This document shows, piece after piece, positions 36,451 through 45,730 of a DNA stretch of 64,000 nt (the stretch's first letter is position 1; each line of letters opens with the position of its first letter). The position numbers and the translations under genes are program-made. Under the pieces are notes generated by a model. It searched no databases, had not been told where the DNA came from, and saw only the letters and a program-made list of their open reading frames with translations. The DNA is taken from positions 1 to 64,000 of the forward strand of contig CAWIZJ010000057.1 of assembly GCA_963840535.1 (NCBI GenBank), read 5' to 3'. Source of the stretch: VAZQ01 sp963840535 (GTDB taxonomy: Bacteria > Pseudomonadota > Alphaproteobacteria > Rhizobiales > Xanthobacteraceae).

Positions 36451-37410
36451 ATGCCGACGGTCGGATTCCTCAGCACCTTGACCAACAAGAGCACTGTGAC
36501 CAACAAGGGCTTTGGACACCTGCTCGCGGCGTTCGAGGATCAACTGAGCCGGGAACTGTCATCTTCTTGGAAATTGCGCACACCGTCCGACGACACCGTT
36601 CCGAAGGATCTCGGCGCCAACGAAGTATTCATTTGCACCCGGTGGACCGACGGACAGTACGGCACTCAGCTGTCGACTGCAGCGGACCAGCTGGCGAAAA
36701 TCAATCCGCCCCCGACGGTGATCGCAGCGACGGGCGGCGTGACATCGGCCAAGGCTGCACAGTCCAAGACGGGAAACATTCCAATTCTGTTCTTGAGTGG
36801 GCGGACGAAGAGCCAGGAACATGACGACCACTCCGCAAACGCCCGCGGAATTTGGCTGGACAACACGAAGTACGCGGTCGAGCATGTCGACCGGCACAGG
36901 AAGCTACGCGACGTGTTCGGCTTCGCGAACGATGCAATCTTCAACCTCGTGCACGACCTGCCGCAGGTCTTCGACGATGAAAAAGACTGGACAAATACGG
37001 TCGTAGTCAAAGGCGGCAACTTCGCCGCGGCGTTCGACGAAATCATGCGCAAGGGTGCCCGCGTTCAAGCCCTCACGGTCAGCGCGGACTCACATTTCAC
37101 CACGCATTACGATGGGATCGTGAATTTCGCAAATACCAAATTCAAGAAGCCTGTGTCCTATCCATTCCGAGAATATGTCGAGCAAGGCGGCCTCATGAGT
37201 TGCGGCCCCAGTCTGACCGAAGCATACCGGGCGCTCGGCTCTTGGGCTGCAGGTATCATCAACAGCAATTTTACATTCAAGGATCTCGGCAAGTTGCAGG
37301 ACAAGGCCCTGGCAAGGCCTAGGCTGGTCGTCAACCAGGCCGCTGCCCGGGCCCAGCTTGGTGCGGCGAAGGCTGACGAATTGATCCGGGCGGCGGATGA
37401 CCTGATCTAG
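36451..37410 (+). CDS. leaderless pfam04392-type binding-protein homologue
   Basis: 319 residues, divergent from the rest of the cluster. The N-terminus MPTVGFLSTLTNKSTVTNKG begins with the first strand and lacks a signal peptide. Family segments: VIAATGGVTSAKAAQSKTG, IPILFLSGRTKSQEHDD, ALTVSADSHFTTHYDGI and EQGGLMSCGPSLTEAYRALG. It is the most divergent of the four paralogues in this region, with inserted residues around 95-125. Its start has a plausible GAGGGG site about 10 bases upstream. Confidence 0.82.
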   Translation: MPTVGFLSTLTNKSTVTNKGFGHLLAAFEDQLSRELSSSWKLRTPSDDTVPKDLGANEVFICTRWTDGQYGTQLSTAADQLAKINPPPTVIAATGGVTSAKAAQSKTGNIPILFLSGRTKSQEHDDHSANARGIWLDNTKYAVEHVDRHRKLRDVFGFANDAIFNLVHDLPQVFDDEKDWTNTVVVKGGNFAAAFDEIMRKGARVQALTVSADSHFTTHYDGIVNFANTKFKKPVSYPFREYVEQGGLMSCGPSLTEAYRALGSWAAGIINSNFTFKDLGKLQDKALARPRLVVNQAAARAQLGAAKADELIRAADDLI

Positions 37411-37605
37411 GTGTTGATGCTGGAGGTTGCCTGCCGGCCCGGGGCCGGTGGTAACCAGGTCCACCCGTGCCACCCCGTCGCGGGGAATGTCACGGCGTCA
37501 ATTCATGGCTATGATTGCGGCGGGGCCGGAAACTCGGCCGGTGCTCGTCGGGCACCGTTCCGAGGAAATGTGGATTGCAAGCAGTTGCGGCGAGAGACCA
37601 ATCCA

Positions 37606-38340
37606 ATGTCGGTTCCAACCGACAAGCGTCCTTCGGAGCGCGTGCGCGACAGGCCGTCCCTGCTTCGCAACCACTTCCTGTTCCGCGATCTGCCGGCGCC
37701 GGTGATCGACCATCTCGGCTCCTACATGAAGACGCGCAAGGTGCAACGCGGCGCCACCATCTTCTCCAAGGGCGATCCCGGCACCGGGCTCTTGGGCGTG
37801 CTCACGGGGTCGGTCCGCGTTAGCGTGGCTTCGGCCGACGGCAAGGACATCGTGCTCAACATCTTTCACGAGGGTGAGATCTTCGGGGAAATCGCGTTGC
37901 TCGACGGCCAGCCGCGCACCGCGGACGCCACCGCCATGACCGATTGCGAGCTGATCGTCATCGAGCGGCGCGACTTCGTGACGTTCCTCCAGGACCGGCC
38001 GGAGGTGATGCTCAAGCTCATCGAAATTCTCTGCTCTCGGCTGCGCCGGACCAGCGAGCAGGTGCAGGACGTGACCTTCCTGAACCTGCCCACCAGGTTG
38101 GCCAAGACCTTGCTCCAGCTCACCGCGACTGCTGACCCGGCAGCCCCGAAACGCAAGGTCGCCATCACCCAGCGCGAGATCAGCCAGATCATCGGCCGCT
38201 CGCGGGAGAGCACCAACAAGCAGCTGCGGGCATGGGTGAAGCGTGGCTGGATCAAGCTCGAGCGCGGAGGCGTCACGGTGCTTGCGCCGGACAAGATCGC
38301 CGCGGTGGCCGCGGAAGGCTCGGAACTCGATCCGTCGTGA
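37606..38340 (+). CDS. Crp/Fnr-family transcription regulator
   Basis: 244 residues from ATG 37606. Cyclic-nucleotide-binding-like beta roll: FLFRDLPAPVIDHLGSY, GATIFSKGDPGTGLLGVL, FGEIALLDGQPRTADATAM (the phosphate-binding cassette pattern GEIALLDGxxRTA). Dimer helix, then winged helix VAITQREISQIIGRSRES, TNKQLRAWVKRGWIKLERG. No N-terminal Fnr-type cysteine set, so it is more likely a cNMP-responsive or ligand-free member. A nucleotide cyclase response regulator is encoded 14 kb to the left, so a cAMP-type ligand would fit. It is convergent with the Hyf-like operon. The reading frame upstream of 37606 has no family similarity. Confidence 0.92.
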   Translation: MSVPTDKRPSERVRDRPSLLRNHFLFRDLPAPVIDHLGSYMKTRKVQRGATIFSKGDPGTGLLGVLTGSVRVSVASADGKDIVLNIFHEGEIFGEIALLDGQPRTADATAMTDCELIVIERRDFVTFLQDRPEVMLKLIEILCSRLRRTSEQVQDVTFLNLPTRLAKTLLQLTATADPAAPKRKVAITQREISQIIGRSRESTNKQLRAWVKRGWIKLERGGVTVLAPDKIAAVAAEGSELDPS

Positions 38341-38423
38341 CGGAGCACCCGGCTTGCCCGTAGGTCCGGCAGCATTGTCCACGACGCCACGACGCTTTGA
38401 TCCCGGCCGACCTCCTGTGCGGG

Positions 38424-38942
38424 TTATCGCGACTGCGCCTCGAGCAATGCCAGCAATCCACTGAGCAGCTGCACCGGGCGCGGGGGACAACCGCGGATGT
38501 GCAGGTCTACCGGCACCACCGCGGCGACCGCGCCCACGACGGCGTAGCTGCCGGAAAATATGCCGCCGTCGACCGCGCAATCGCCGACCGCGACCACCCA
38601 TTTCGGATCGGGAGTCGCATCGTAGGTGCGCCGCAGAGCCTCGCGCATGTTCCTGGTGACCGGACCGGTCACCATCAGCACGTCGGCGTGGCGTGGCGAG
38701 GCGACGAAACGCAGCCCGAAGCGCTCCAGGTCGTAGAACGCATTGTTGAGCGCATGGATCTCCAGCTCGCAACCGTTGCACGAGCCAGCGTCGACCTCGC
38801 GGATCGAGAGGCTGCGCCCGAGCCGCCGCCGTGCCGCACGGTCGACGCGTCCGGCGAGCTCGGCGAGCGCCTCGTCCGCCGTATCCGGGGGCGCTTCCGT
38901 GAGCGGCCGGCGCACAAGGCTCTCGAACAGAATTCGTCGCAT
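38424..38942 (-). CDS. hyfI: Hyf-like [4Fe-4S] small subunit (HyfI/NuoB type)
   Basis: 172 residues. The four cysteines of the N2-type cluster are present: Cys55 and Cys58 in DAGSCNGCELEIHAL, Cys122 in VVAVGDCAVDGG, and Cys152 in HIRGCPPRPVQLL. RFVASPRHADVLMVTGPVT is the usual strand-loop of the family. It transfers electrons from or to the membrane arm in complex-I-like assemblies. It is the last gene of a six-gene minus-strand operon (HyfB, C, E, F, G, I order), 9 bases after HyfG. E. coli HyfA, HyfD and HyfH counterparts are missing. Confidence 0.9.
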   Translation of the reverse strand: MRRILFESLVRRPLTEAPPDTADEALAELAGRVDRAARRRLGRSLSIREVDAGSCNGCELEIHALNNAFYDLERFGLRFVASPRHADVLMVTGPVTRNMREALRRTYDATPDPKWVVAVGDCAVDGGIFSGSYAVVGAVAAVVPVDLHIRGCPPRPVQLLSGLLALLEAQSR

Positions 38943-38951
38943 GGCCCAGTC

Positions 38952-40469
38952 CTACAGATCGTGCCCGGAATAGGAGCAGTTGAACGATTTGTTGCAGAGC
39001 GGGAAATCGGCAACGATGTTGCCTTCGATGGCGGCTTCCAGGAGCGGCCATTGAAACCAGGACGGGTCGCGCAGATGGCAGCGCACGACGCGACCGTCCT
39101 CGATGCGAACCCACGCCAGCACGTCGCCGCGGAACGCCTCCGCCAGGCCTACTCCCTCGCACGTCCTCCCGGCGGCGGCCGTGACCGCATCGCTCCGGAT
39201 CGGTCCGCCGGGCAGGGCGCGGATGATGGCATCGATCAGGCCGAGGCTTTGCTCGACCTCGCGGATACGCACCCAGACGCGAGCATTGACGTCACCGGCG
39301 TCGAGCACCGGTACCTCGAATGCGAGTTGATCATAGGGCGCATAGCCCGGCGTCTTGCGTGCGTCGAAGGCGCGTCCGCTGGCGCGCCCGACATAGCCGC
39401 CGGCACCGAACTGCCGCACCATCTCGCTGCGCACAATGCCGGTGGTGGCGGTGCGATCCTGCAACGAGGCGGTGTTGTCGTAGAGCTCGATCAATTGCGG
39501 AAATACCCTTCGGACCTCCGCCAGCAGCAGCAAGATCGGGCCGACCCCGGCGGCGCCGAGATCGCGGCCGACGCCGCCCGGCACAACGACGTCCATCATC
39601 AGCCGGTGCCCGAAGCAGGCATCGGCGGCCCGCAGCACACGCTCGCGCAGGATGGCGCACTGCGCATGCATGAGCGAGAACGACGCGTCGTTGCAGACCG
39701 CGCCGATGTCGCCGAAGTGATTGGCGAGGCGCTCGAGCTCCGCCATCAAGGCGCGCAGATATGCGGCACGCGGCGATACCGGAATGGCGAGTGCCGCCTC
39801 CACCGCGTGTGCAAACGCGAGCGCATAGGCGACCGTGCTGTCGCCGGACGTGCGGGCGGCGAGCCGCGCGGCGTGGTCGAGCGTAGCGCCCGCCATCAGC
39901 GCCTCGATGCCCTTGTGCACGTAGCCCAGACGCTGCTCGAGTCGCACCACGGTTTCGCCGTTGGCGGTAAAGCGGAAGTGGCCGGGCTCGATGATGCCCG
40001 CGTGCACCGGCCCGACCGGGATCTGATGCAGACCTTCGCCTTCGCTCGGCAGGAATTCATACGGCAGCGCTGCGGCGGCGGCAGCCTCGCGACGCTGCCC
40101 GAGCGGGTGCGCGACGTCCCAGAAGCCGAGGTCGAGCCAAGGGCGCGGATCGGGCAGGCCCACGGGCTCGATTCCGTAGAGGTCGCGCAAAGCCCGCTCC
40201 AGGCGAATGGCTGGCGGATGCAGCGCGCCAACCGAAGGAAATCCGGCATCGGCGCATTCGATGCTGACGACCGCGATGTCGCCACCGCGCTCGTCGAGCA
40301 CGGCCATGTGCACGGCGCCGCTGTCGCCCCACAAGCCGAGCAGCACCCATATGCCGGCCGACAGCTGGCCGGCGACGAAGCGCCAGGCATCCTCGCCAAC
40401 CACGATCCGCGGGAATGGACGATGCGCTTCGACCTTGCGGCCGGCGATGGTGTCGAACGGCGTCGTCAT
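38952..40469 (-). CDS. hyfG: Hyf-like large subunit (HyfG/NuoCD type) lacking first NiFe motif
   Basis: 505 residues from ATG 40469. The N-terminal 30-kDa-like domain (NuoC) is followed by the 49-kDa-like domain: PYEFLPSEGEGLHQIPVGPV, HAGIIEPGHFRFTANGE, VRLEQRLGYVHKGIEALM. Where group 4 NiFe hydrogenases have RxCGxC before FAHSVA, this protein reads ARTSGDSTVAYALAFAHAVE, so both cysteines are Ser. The C-terminal segment DFPLCNKSFNCSYSGHDL keeps two Cys but not the DPCxxC pattern. A NiFe site therefore cannot form in the standard way. It is most like the energy-converting-hydrogenase-related (Ehr) large subunits of unknown reaction. Confidence 0.9.
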   Translation of the reverse strand: MTTPFDTIAGRKVEAHRPFPRIVVGEDAWRFVAGQLSAGIWVLLGLWGDSGAVHMAVLDERGGDIAVVSIECADAGFPSVGALHPPAIRLERALRDLYGIEPVGLPDPRPWLDLGFWDVAHPLGQRREAAAAAALPYEFLPSEGEGLHQIPVGPVHAGIIEPGHFRFTANGETVVRLEQRLGYVHKGIEALMAGATLDHAARLAARTSGDSTVAYALAFAHAVEAALAIPVSPRAAYLRALMAELERLANHFGDIGAVCNDASFSLMHAQCAILRERVLRAADACFGHRLMMDVVVPGGVGRDLGAAGVGPILLLLAEVRRVFPQLIELYDNTASLQDRTATTGIVRSEMVRQFGAGGYVGRASGRAFDARKTPGYAPYDQLAFEVPVLDAGDVNARVWVRIREVEQSLGLIDAIIRALPGGPIRSDAVTAAAGRTCEGVGLAEAFRGDVLAWVRIEDGRVVRCHLRDPSWFQWPLLEAAIEGNIVADFPLCNKSFNCSYSGHDL

Positions 40470-40473
40470 GGTC

Positions 40474-41913
40474 CTACCCGAGCAGCCTCGCCACGTTCTG
40501 GAACCATTCCACCAGCGGCGGCGGCAGATAGATGCCGGCCACGAGCACCAGGGCGAGGTGCGCGAACATCGGCACGAAGGAGGCCTTGGCCTCGGCGGTC
40601 GGACCTCGCGGCTCGCCAAACGCGATGGTGTTGAGTCGCAGGAACAGCGCCGCGAAGCCGACCAGCAGGCCGAACACGAGAATGACCGCCAGCCAGGGCT
40701 CGCGCGCAAAGGTCGAGCTCACCACCAGGAACTCGCTGGTGAAGATCCCGAGCGGCGGCATCCCGGCAATGGCGACGACACCCAGCACCAGGCCCCAGCC
40801 CAGCACCGGATTGGTCTCCGTCAACCCGCCCATCTCGGCGATGCGCTGAGTCCCCTTCACCTGCGAGATATGGCCGACCGCAAAGAAGATCGCCGACTTG
40901 GTCAGCGAGTGCATGGTCATGTGCAGCAGCCCGGCGAAGTTGGCCAGCGGCCCGCCCATGCCGAAGGCGAAGGTGATGATTCCCATGTGCTCGATCGAGG
41001 AATAGGCGAACATGCGCTTGATGTCGCGTCGCCGGTACAGCATGAATGCCGCGAACACGAGCGAGATCAATCCCATCGTCACCATCAGCGGGCCGGGCGC
41101 CAGCGCGGCGGGATTGGCCGCGAGCAGCATCTTGAAGCGCAGCAGAGCGTAGAGTGCGACGTTGAGCAGCAAGCCGGACAGCACCGCGGAGATCGGGGTC
41201 GGACCCTCCGAGTGGGCGTCGGGCAGCCAGGCATGCAGCGGCGCAAGCCCGACCTTGGTGCCGTAGCCGAGCAGCAGGAACACGAACGCGGTATTGAGCA
41301 GCGCCGGATCGAACTTGCCGGCGTTTGCGATCAGGGCGGTCCATACCATCGCGGTCGGACCCTCGCCGATGACGGGCTGCGCGGCCATGTAGACCAGGAT
41401 GGTGCCGAACAGCGCGAGCCCGATCCCGACGCTGCCCAGAATGAAATATTTCCACGCCGCCTCGAGTGCCTCGTGAGTGCGGTAGATACCGACCATGAGA
41501 ACGGTGGTGAGCGTCGCCAGCTCGATTGCGACCCACATCAGGCCGATGTTGTTCGCGACGAGCGCGAGGTTCATCGCGAACATCAGCACCTGGTACATGG
41601 CGTGGTAGAAGCGCAGGAACGTCGGCGTCAGCCGCCCGGTCTCCAGCTCGTGACCGATATAACTGGCGCTGAAGACGCTGGTGGTGAATCCTACGAAAGT
41701 GGTGAGGACGACGAAGACGTTGTTGAGATCATCGACGTGAAGATAGGGGCCGGGCTGCGGCCGGACCAGGAACAGCGACAGGGCGACCAGGAAGGTGAGG
41801 AAGGACGCGAGCACGTTGAGGCGCGCACCGAGCCGGTAGCCCGGCAGCATCGCAAGCAGGCCTGCCGCCAGCGCCGGAACCAGCAGGATGCCGATCAGCG
41901 CGTCGAAGCTCAC
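40474..41913 (-). CDS. hyfF: Hyf-like antiporter-type membrane subunit HyfF
   Basis: 479 residues from GTG 41913, which overlaps the HyfE stop (GTGA). MrpD/NuoN-type subunit with about 14 helices: NNIGLMWVAIELATLTTVL (helix with Glu used in proton transfer), GYGTKVGLAPLHAWLPDAH (conserved Lys and loop), KRMFAYSSIEHMGIITFAF (Lys, Ser, Glu of helix 8), AIAGMPPLGIFTSEF. It is expected to move protons or sodium when coupled to electron transfer by HyfG/HyfI. Only four bases separate it from hyfG. Confidence 0.93.
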   Translation of the reverse strand: MSFDALIGILLVPALAAGLLAMLPGYRLGARLNVLASFLTFLVALSLFLVRPQPGPYLHVDDLNNVFVVLTTFVGFTTSVFSASYIGHELETGRLTPTFLRFYHAMYQVLMFAMNLALVANNIGLMWVAIELATLTTVLMVGIYRTHEALEAAWKYFILGSVGIGLALFGTILVYMAAQPVIGEGPTAMVWTALIANAGKFDPALLNTAFVFLLLGYGTKVGLAPLHAWLPDAHSEGPTPISAVLSGLLLNVALYALLRFKMLLAANPAALAPGPLMVTMGLISLVFAAFMLYRRRDIKRMFAYSSIEHMGIITFAFGMGGPLANFAGLLHMTMHSLTKSAIFFAVGHISQVKGTQRIAEMGGLTETNPVLGWGLVLGVVAIAGMPPLGIFTSEFLVVSSTFAREPWLAVILVFGLLVGFAALFLRLNTIAFGEPRGPTAEAKASFVPMFAHLALVLVAGIYLPPPLVEWFQNVARLLG

Positions 41914-42572
41914 TGGCGTTCTCCTCGGAAGCGATCGAGCGCCTGCAGATCGACGGTATCGAACCGCTCGCGGATGCGGAACAGGAATATTCCGATCACG
42001 ATGAAAGCAATCAGGATCGAGAACGCGACGCTGATCTCGACCACCAGCGGCATGCCCTTGGCCCCGGTTGCGGCGAGCACCAGGCCGTTCTCCAGCGACA
42101 TGAAGCCCACCACCTGGCTCACCGCGTTGCGTCGCGTCACCATCATCAGGAGACCGAGCAGAACCACCGACAGTGCGAAAGCGAGGTCCTCGCGTGCCAG
42201 CGGATCGGCATCTGCCGTGACCCGCAGCATCACCACCATCGAAAGCGCAACGAGGCCGATGCCGAGCAGCATCGTGGTTCCGACGCCGACTACCTTCTCG
42301 ATCTCGCGGTGGATGCCCAGCCGCACGATGATCCGGTGCAGCACGACCGGAATGACGATCGCCTTGAAGACGAGCGCAATCACCGCGGTCACGAACAGAT
42401 GGGGCGCATTCTGGACATGGGCCTGCCATGCGACCGAAAGCGCCAGCACGAAGGCGTGCAGCGCGAATATGTTGAGCAGCGCGTAGAGCCGATTCTGGTA
42501 GAGCTGCATGAAGCTCACCAGCACCAGCGAGCCGGCGAGCAGGTGGGCGACGTCGAAGGTTAGGCCACGCAT
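41910..42572 (-). CDS. hyfE: Hyf-like membrane subunit HyfE
   Basis: 220 residues, start ATG 42572 sharing one base with the HyfC stop (TAATG). It contains a NuoK-like core with MrpC-type features: LYQNRLYALLNIFALHAFVL, VIALVFKAIVIPVVLHRII, and VVGFMSLENGLVLAATGAKG with the buried Glu. The C-terminus VFSILIAFIVIGIFLFRIRE then a cytoplasmic tail is standard. It lies between the Na/H-antiporter-like subunits in the assembled membrane arm. Confidence 0.92.
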   Translation of the reverse strand: MRGLTFDVAHLLAGSLVLVSFMQLYQNRLYALLNIFALHAFVLALSVAWQAHVQNAPHLFVTAVIALVFKAIVIPVVLHRIIVRLGIHREIEKVVGVGTTMLLGIGLVALSMVVMLRVTADADPLAREDLAFALSVVLLGLLMMVTRRNAVSQVVGFMSLENGLVLAATGAKGMPLVVEISVAFSILIAFIVIGIFLFRIRERFDTVDLQALDRFRGERQ

Positions 42573-43528
42573 TAGAGGCTCCGCGAGACGAACAGGAGCA
42601 GCGTCGCCAGCAGACCGAGCATCAGCGCGGCACCCAGGAACTCGGGGACCCGGAAGACGCGCATCTTGGCGATTGAAGTTTCGAACAGGGCGAGCAGGAA
42701 TCCGCCGGCCGCCAGCTTGACCAGATAGAGGAGGACACCGACGACCAGAGCGATCGCGGTCGCGCCCGATCCCGCCATGCCCCATGGCACGAACACGCAA
42801 GCGATGAGCGAGACGTAAAGCAACAGCTTGAGCGAGGCCGAAAGCTCGATCAGGGCCAGGTGGCGGCCGGAATACTCGAGCACCATGGCCTCGTGCACCA
42901 TGGTGAGCTCGAGGTGAGTGGCGGGATTGTCCACTGGAATACGTGCATTCTCCGCGATCGCCACCATGATCAGCGCGACCAGCGCGAGGCCGAGCGAGAC
43001 ACGCAGGCCGACCTCGGACGAGCCCATGAATCCGGCCATGGTGGAAAGCTGGGTCGAGCCCGCGACCAGCGCCAGCGTGAAGACGATCATGATCATCGCC
43101 GGCTCGGCGAGCGAGGCGATCATCACCTCCCGGCTCGAACCGATGCCGCCGAAGCTGGTGCCGACGTCGAGGCCGGCGAGCGCGAGAAAGAAGCGCGCGC
43201 TGCCGAGCAGCGCGATGATGGCGATGAGATCGGCCGACCAGGAGAACATGAGCCCGGTGCGGAAGGTCGGCACCAACGAGGCCGCCACCCAGGTGGCCGC
43301 GAACACGAGGTAGGGAATGACGCGCAGCAGCCACGACGCGCTTTCGGCCAGCACGACCTCCTTGCGCATGAGCCGCACCAGATCGCGGTACGGCTGCAAC
43401 AGTGCCGGGCCCCGGCGGAGCAGCATCCGTGCCTTGATCTTGCGCACGAAGCCGGTCAGCAGCGGCGCCAGCGCCAGCACCAGCAGCATCTGCGCGCCCT
43501 GGACCACGAGGTCGACGATCAAGGCCAT
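42572..43528 (-). CDS. hyfC: Hyf-like membrane subunit HyfC (NuoH type)
   Basis: 318 residues, ATG 43528, overlapping the HyfB stop by about 10 bases. NuoH-like features: GFVRKIKARMLLRRGPALLQ, PYRDLVRLMRKE, IAENARIPVDNPATHLELTM (conserved Arg/Glu quinone-cavity loop), VHEAMVLEYSGRHLALIE. Eight to nine membrane helices. It anchors the soluble arm (HyfG and HyfI) to the membrane. In the sequence as given an open frame continues upstream into HyfB coding in a wrong frame. The real start is the ATG at 43526-43528. Confidence 0.93.
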   Translation of the reverse strand: MALIVDLVVQGAQMLLVLALAPLLTGFVRKIKARMLLRRGPALLQPYRDLVRLMRKEVVLAESASWLLRVIPYLVFAATWVAASLVPTFRTGLMFSWSADLIAIIALLGSARFFLALAGLDVGTSFGGIGSSREVMIASLAEPAMIMIVFTLALVAGSTQLSTMAGFMGSSEVGLRVSLGLALVALIMVAIAENARIPVDNPATHLELTMVHEAMVLEYSGRHLALIELSASLKLLLYVSLIACVFVPWGMAGSGATAIALVVGVLLYLVKLAAGGFLLALFETSIAKMRVFRVPEFLGAALMLGLLATLLLFVSRSL

Positions 43529-45530
43529 AGCGCGAGCACCATGAGCAGGATCACGAGGGCGGCGAAGACGAGGCTGAGGAACTGGCGGATGGTCAGGAAT
43601 TGCAGATGGTTGAGCCGATCGGCGGCGAATCCGATTGCGCCGGCGACCGGAGCGTAGAGCGTGTCCCAGACCGGATCGCGCAGCACGACTGTCAGCCGCG
43701 CCGCGCGCGCATCGCCGGGCGGCGGCATCTCGACTTGCTCGCGTGCCCGGAACACCACGGTCCCGAACACCCGGCGGATCGGCTGCGCGAAGCTCGACGC
43801 GGTGTACTGGGTTGCCGGACTGGGATCGGGATAGCCGCAATCCCACGCCGGCGCGCGGCGCAGCTTGTCCGAAGCGAGGCGGTGGATGGCAAAGGCTGCA
43901 AGGGAACCCGAGATCACCATGAACACGAACACCAGCAGGCCATTGTAGGAGCTGCGGCCTTCCGCGATCGGCACGATCGACAGCCATTCTCCGCCGACCT
44001 GTGCCGGCATGCGGTCGCCGACGAGGGTCTTGCACCGCAGGCGCCAGTGCGTCGATGAAGATTCCAGGCAGAATGCCCAGGATCAGGCAGAGCGCCGCGA
44101 AAGCGAACATCGCCGCCAGCGAGAACCGGTCGGTCTCGCGAGCGTTGGTCGCGGCGGCAGTGCGAGCGCGTCCGAGAAAGGTCACGCCGAAGGCCTTGAC
44201 GAAGCAGGCGGCGGCAAGTGCGGCGGACAACGCAAGCAGCGCGCCGACCCCCGGCACCAGGAACTTCAAGCCCCAGGACGGCAGCTGCGGGCTGAGCAGA
44301 ATCGCCTGGAACATCAGCCATTCCGAGACGAAGCCGTTGAGCGGCGGCAGTGCCGAGATGGCGGCGCAGCCGACGAGAAACGCAACCGCAGTGTGCGGCA
44401 TGCGATGGATGAGGCCGCCCAGATGCTCCATGTCGCGCTCGCCGGTCGCCGTCAGCACCGCTCCGGCACCGAAGAACAGCAGGCTCTTGAACACCGAGTG
44501 GTTGAGCACGTGCAGCAGCCCGGCGGTGAGCGCGAGCGCCGCCGCCCAGGCCATGCCGTGGGCCTTGAAGGCGAGCGCCAGGCCGAGCCCGATGAAGATG
44601 ATCCCGATGTTCTCCACCGTGTGATAGGCCAACAGCCGCTTGAGGTCGTGCTGCATCAAGGCATAGAGCACGCCCATCACGCAGGTGATGCCGGCGAGCG
44701 CCAGCACCAGCGTGCTCCACCACCACGCCGGGTCGCCGAGAAGATCGAACACGATGCGCACGAAACCATACACGGCAACCTTGGTCATGACGCCGCTCAT
44801 CAACGCAGAGACGTGGCTCGGCGCCGCCGGATGCGCAAGCGGGAGCCAGACGTGCAGCGGCACGAGACCGGCCTTGGAGCCGGCACCGAGCAGGGTGAGG
44901 CACAGCACGAGCGCGGCGAGCCCCGCCGAGGGGTGCGCCGCGCGGATGTCGGCGAATGCATAGCCGCCGTCGGGGCCAGCCAGCAGGCCGAAGGTGAGCA
45001 GCAGCGCGAGCGTGCCGAAGCTCGCCATGACCAGATAGACGTAGCCGGCTTGCACGTTGTCGCGCTCGCGGTGGTGCGCCACGACCAGCGCCCACGACGA
45101 CAGCGACATGAACTCCCAGGAGAGAAGGAAGCTGAAGGCATCGTCGGCGAGCACGACCAGATTCATGCCGGCGAGGAACGCCGGATAGAACGGCAGCACG
45201 CGCATCGGCGCCTTCTCGTGCCGTCCATAACCGAGCGCAAACAGGCTCGCGGCCGCGGCGCCGAGATCGGTCACCGCCAGGAAAAAGGCGGAGAGCGCGT
45301 CCAGGCGGAAATGGGCGCCGATCCAGGGCAACCCGAGCGGCAGCGTCACGCTCGCCGGGGGCGACGTCGGCCAGCAGATGCGCCGACGCGGCGACGAGCG
45401 AGACGAGCGAAGCGGCGAGGCTTGCGGCATAGACAACGGGCGTTGCCGCAGGCCGGCGTCCGATGGCAACGGCGAGCATCGCCAGGCCGAGCAGCACGGC
45501 GACGCAGGAGAGGGCGAGCGTGACCGTCAT
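43519..45530 (-). CDS. hyfB: Hyf-like antiporter-type membrane subunit HyfB (two frame breaks)
   Basis: 669 residues after repair, matching the usual HyfB length. First piece from ATG 45530: MTVTLALSCVAVLLGLAMLA up to HLLADVAP. Break in a five-base G run (45357-45361 as given, C run on the coding strand). Second piece: WIGAHFRLDALSAFFLAVTD, ELLSW-type helix FSFLLSWEFMSLSSWAL, GSKAGLVPLHVWLPLAHPAA, KRLLAYHTVENIGIIFIG, LPPLNGFVSEWLMFQA. Break near 44,029, and the last piece, QTLVGDRMPAQVGGEW to VILLMVLALWP (stop 43519), includes the long horizontal helix region. First gene of the Hyf-like operon. The 200 bases upstream (45531-45730) should hold its promoter. Confidence 0.88.
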
Positions 45531-45730
45531 GGTGTATTCAGCCGTACTCCGCGCGCCCCCCGATTGCCATCGGCGGCGCAGGAGCCGGGCGACGGATCCT
45601 TCGTTCTATCTGAGCAAGGTGTTCGACACGCAGGGAACATTGCAAGGATCGTAGCCACCGAGGAGCGATCTGTTGATAAATCGGGCAACGGCGGTCCGAC
45701 ATCGTGCCCGTCTGCCAGGCCGATCCGATA

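Noticed and set aside
38952..40469. active NiFe hydrogenase large subunit
   Set aside because: The first Cys pair is replaced by Ser and the last motif is altered, so I do not call a hydrogenase despite the operon resemblance.
38397..42486. long plus-strand frames opposite the Hyf-like operon (38397-40634 and 40207-42486)
   Set aside because: Antisense to genes with clear membrane-subunit motifs, no domain content.
42572..45469. a single 965-residue minus-strand protein
   Set aside because: It is an artefact of the two frame breaks in hyfB. Its ends are HyfB and HyfC pieces joined by wrong-frame sequence.
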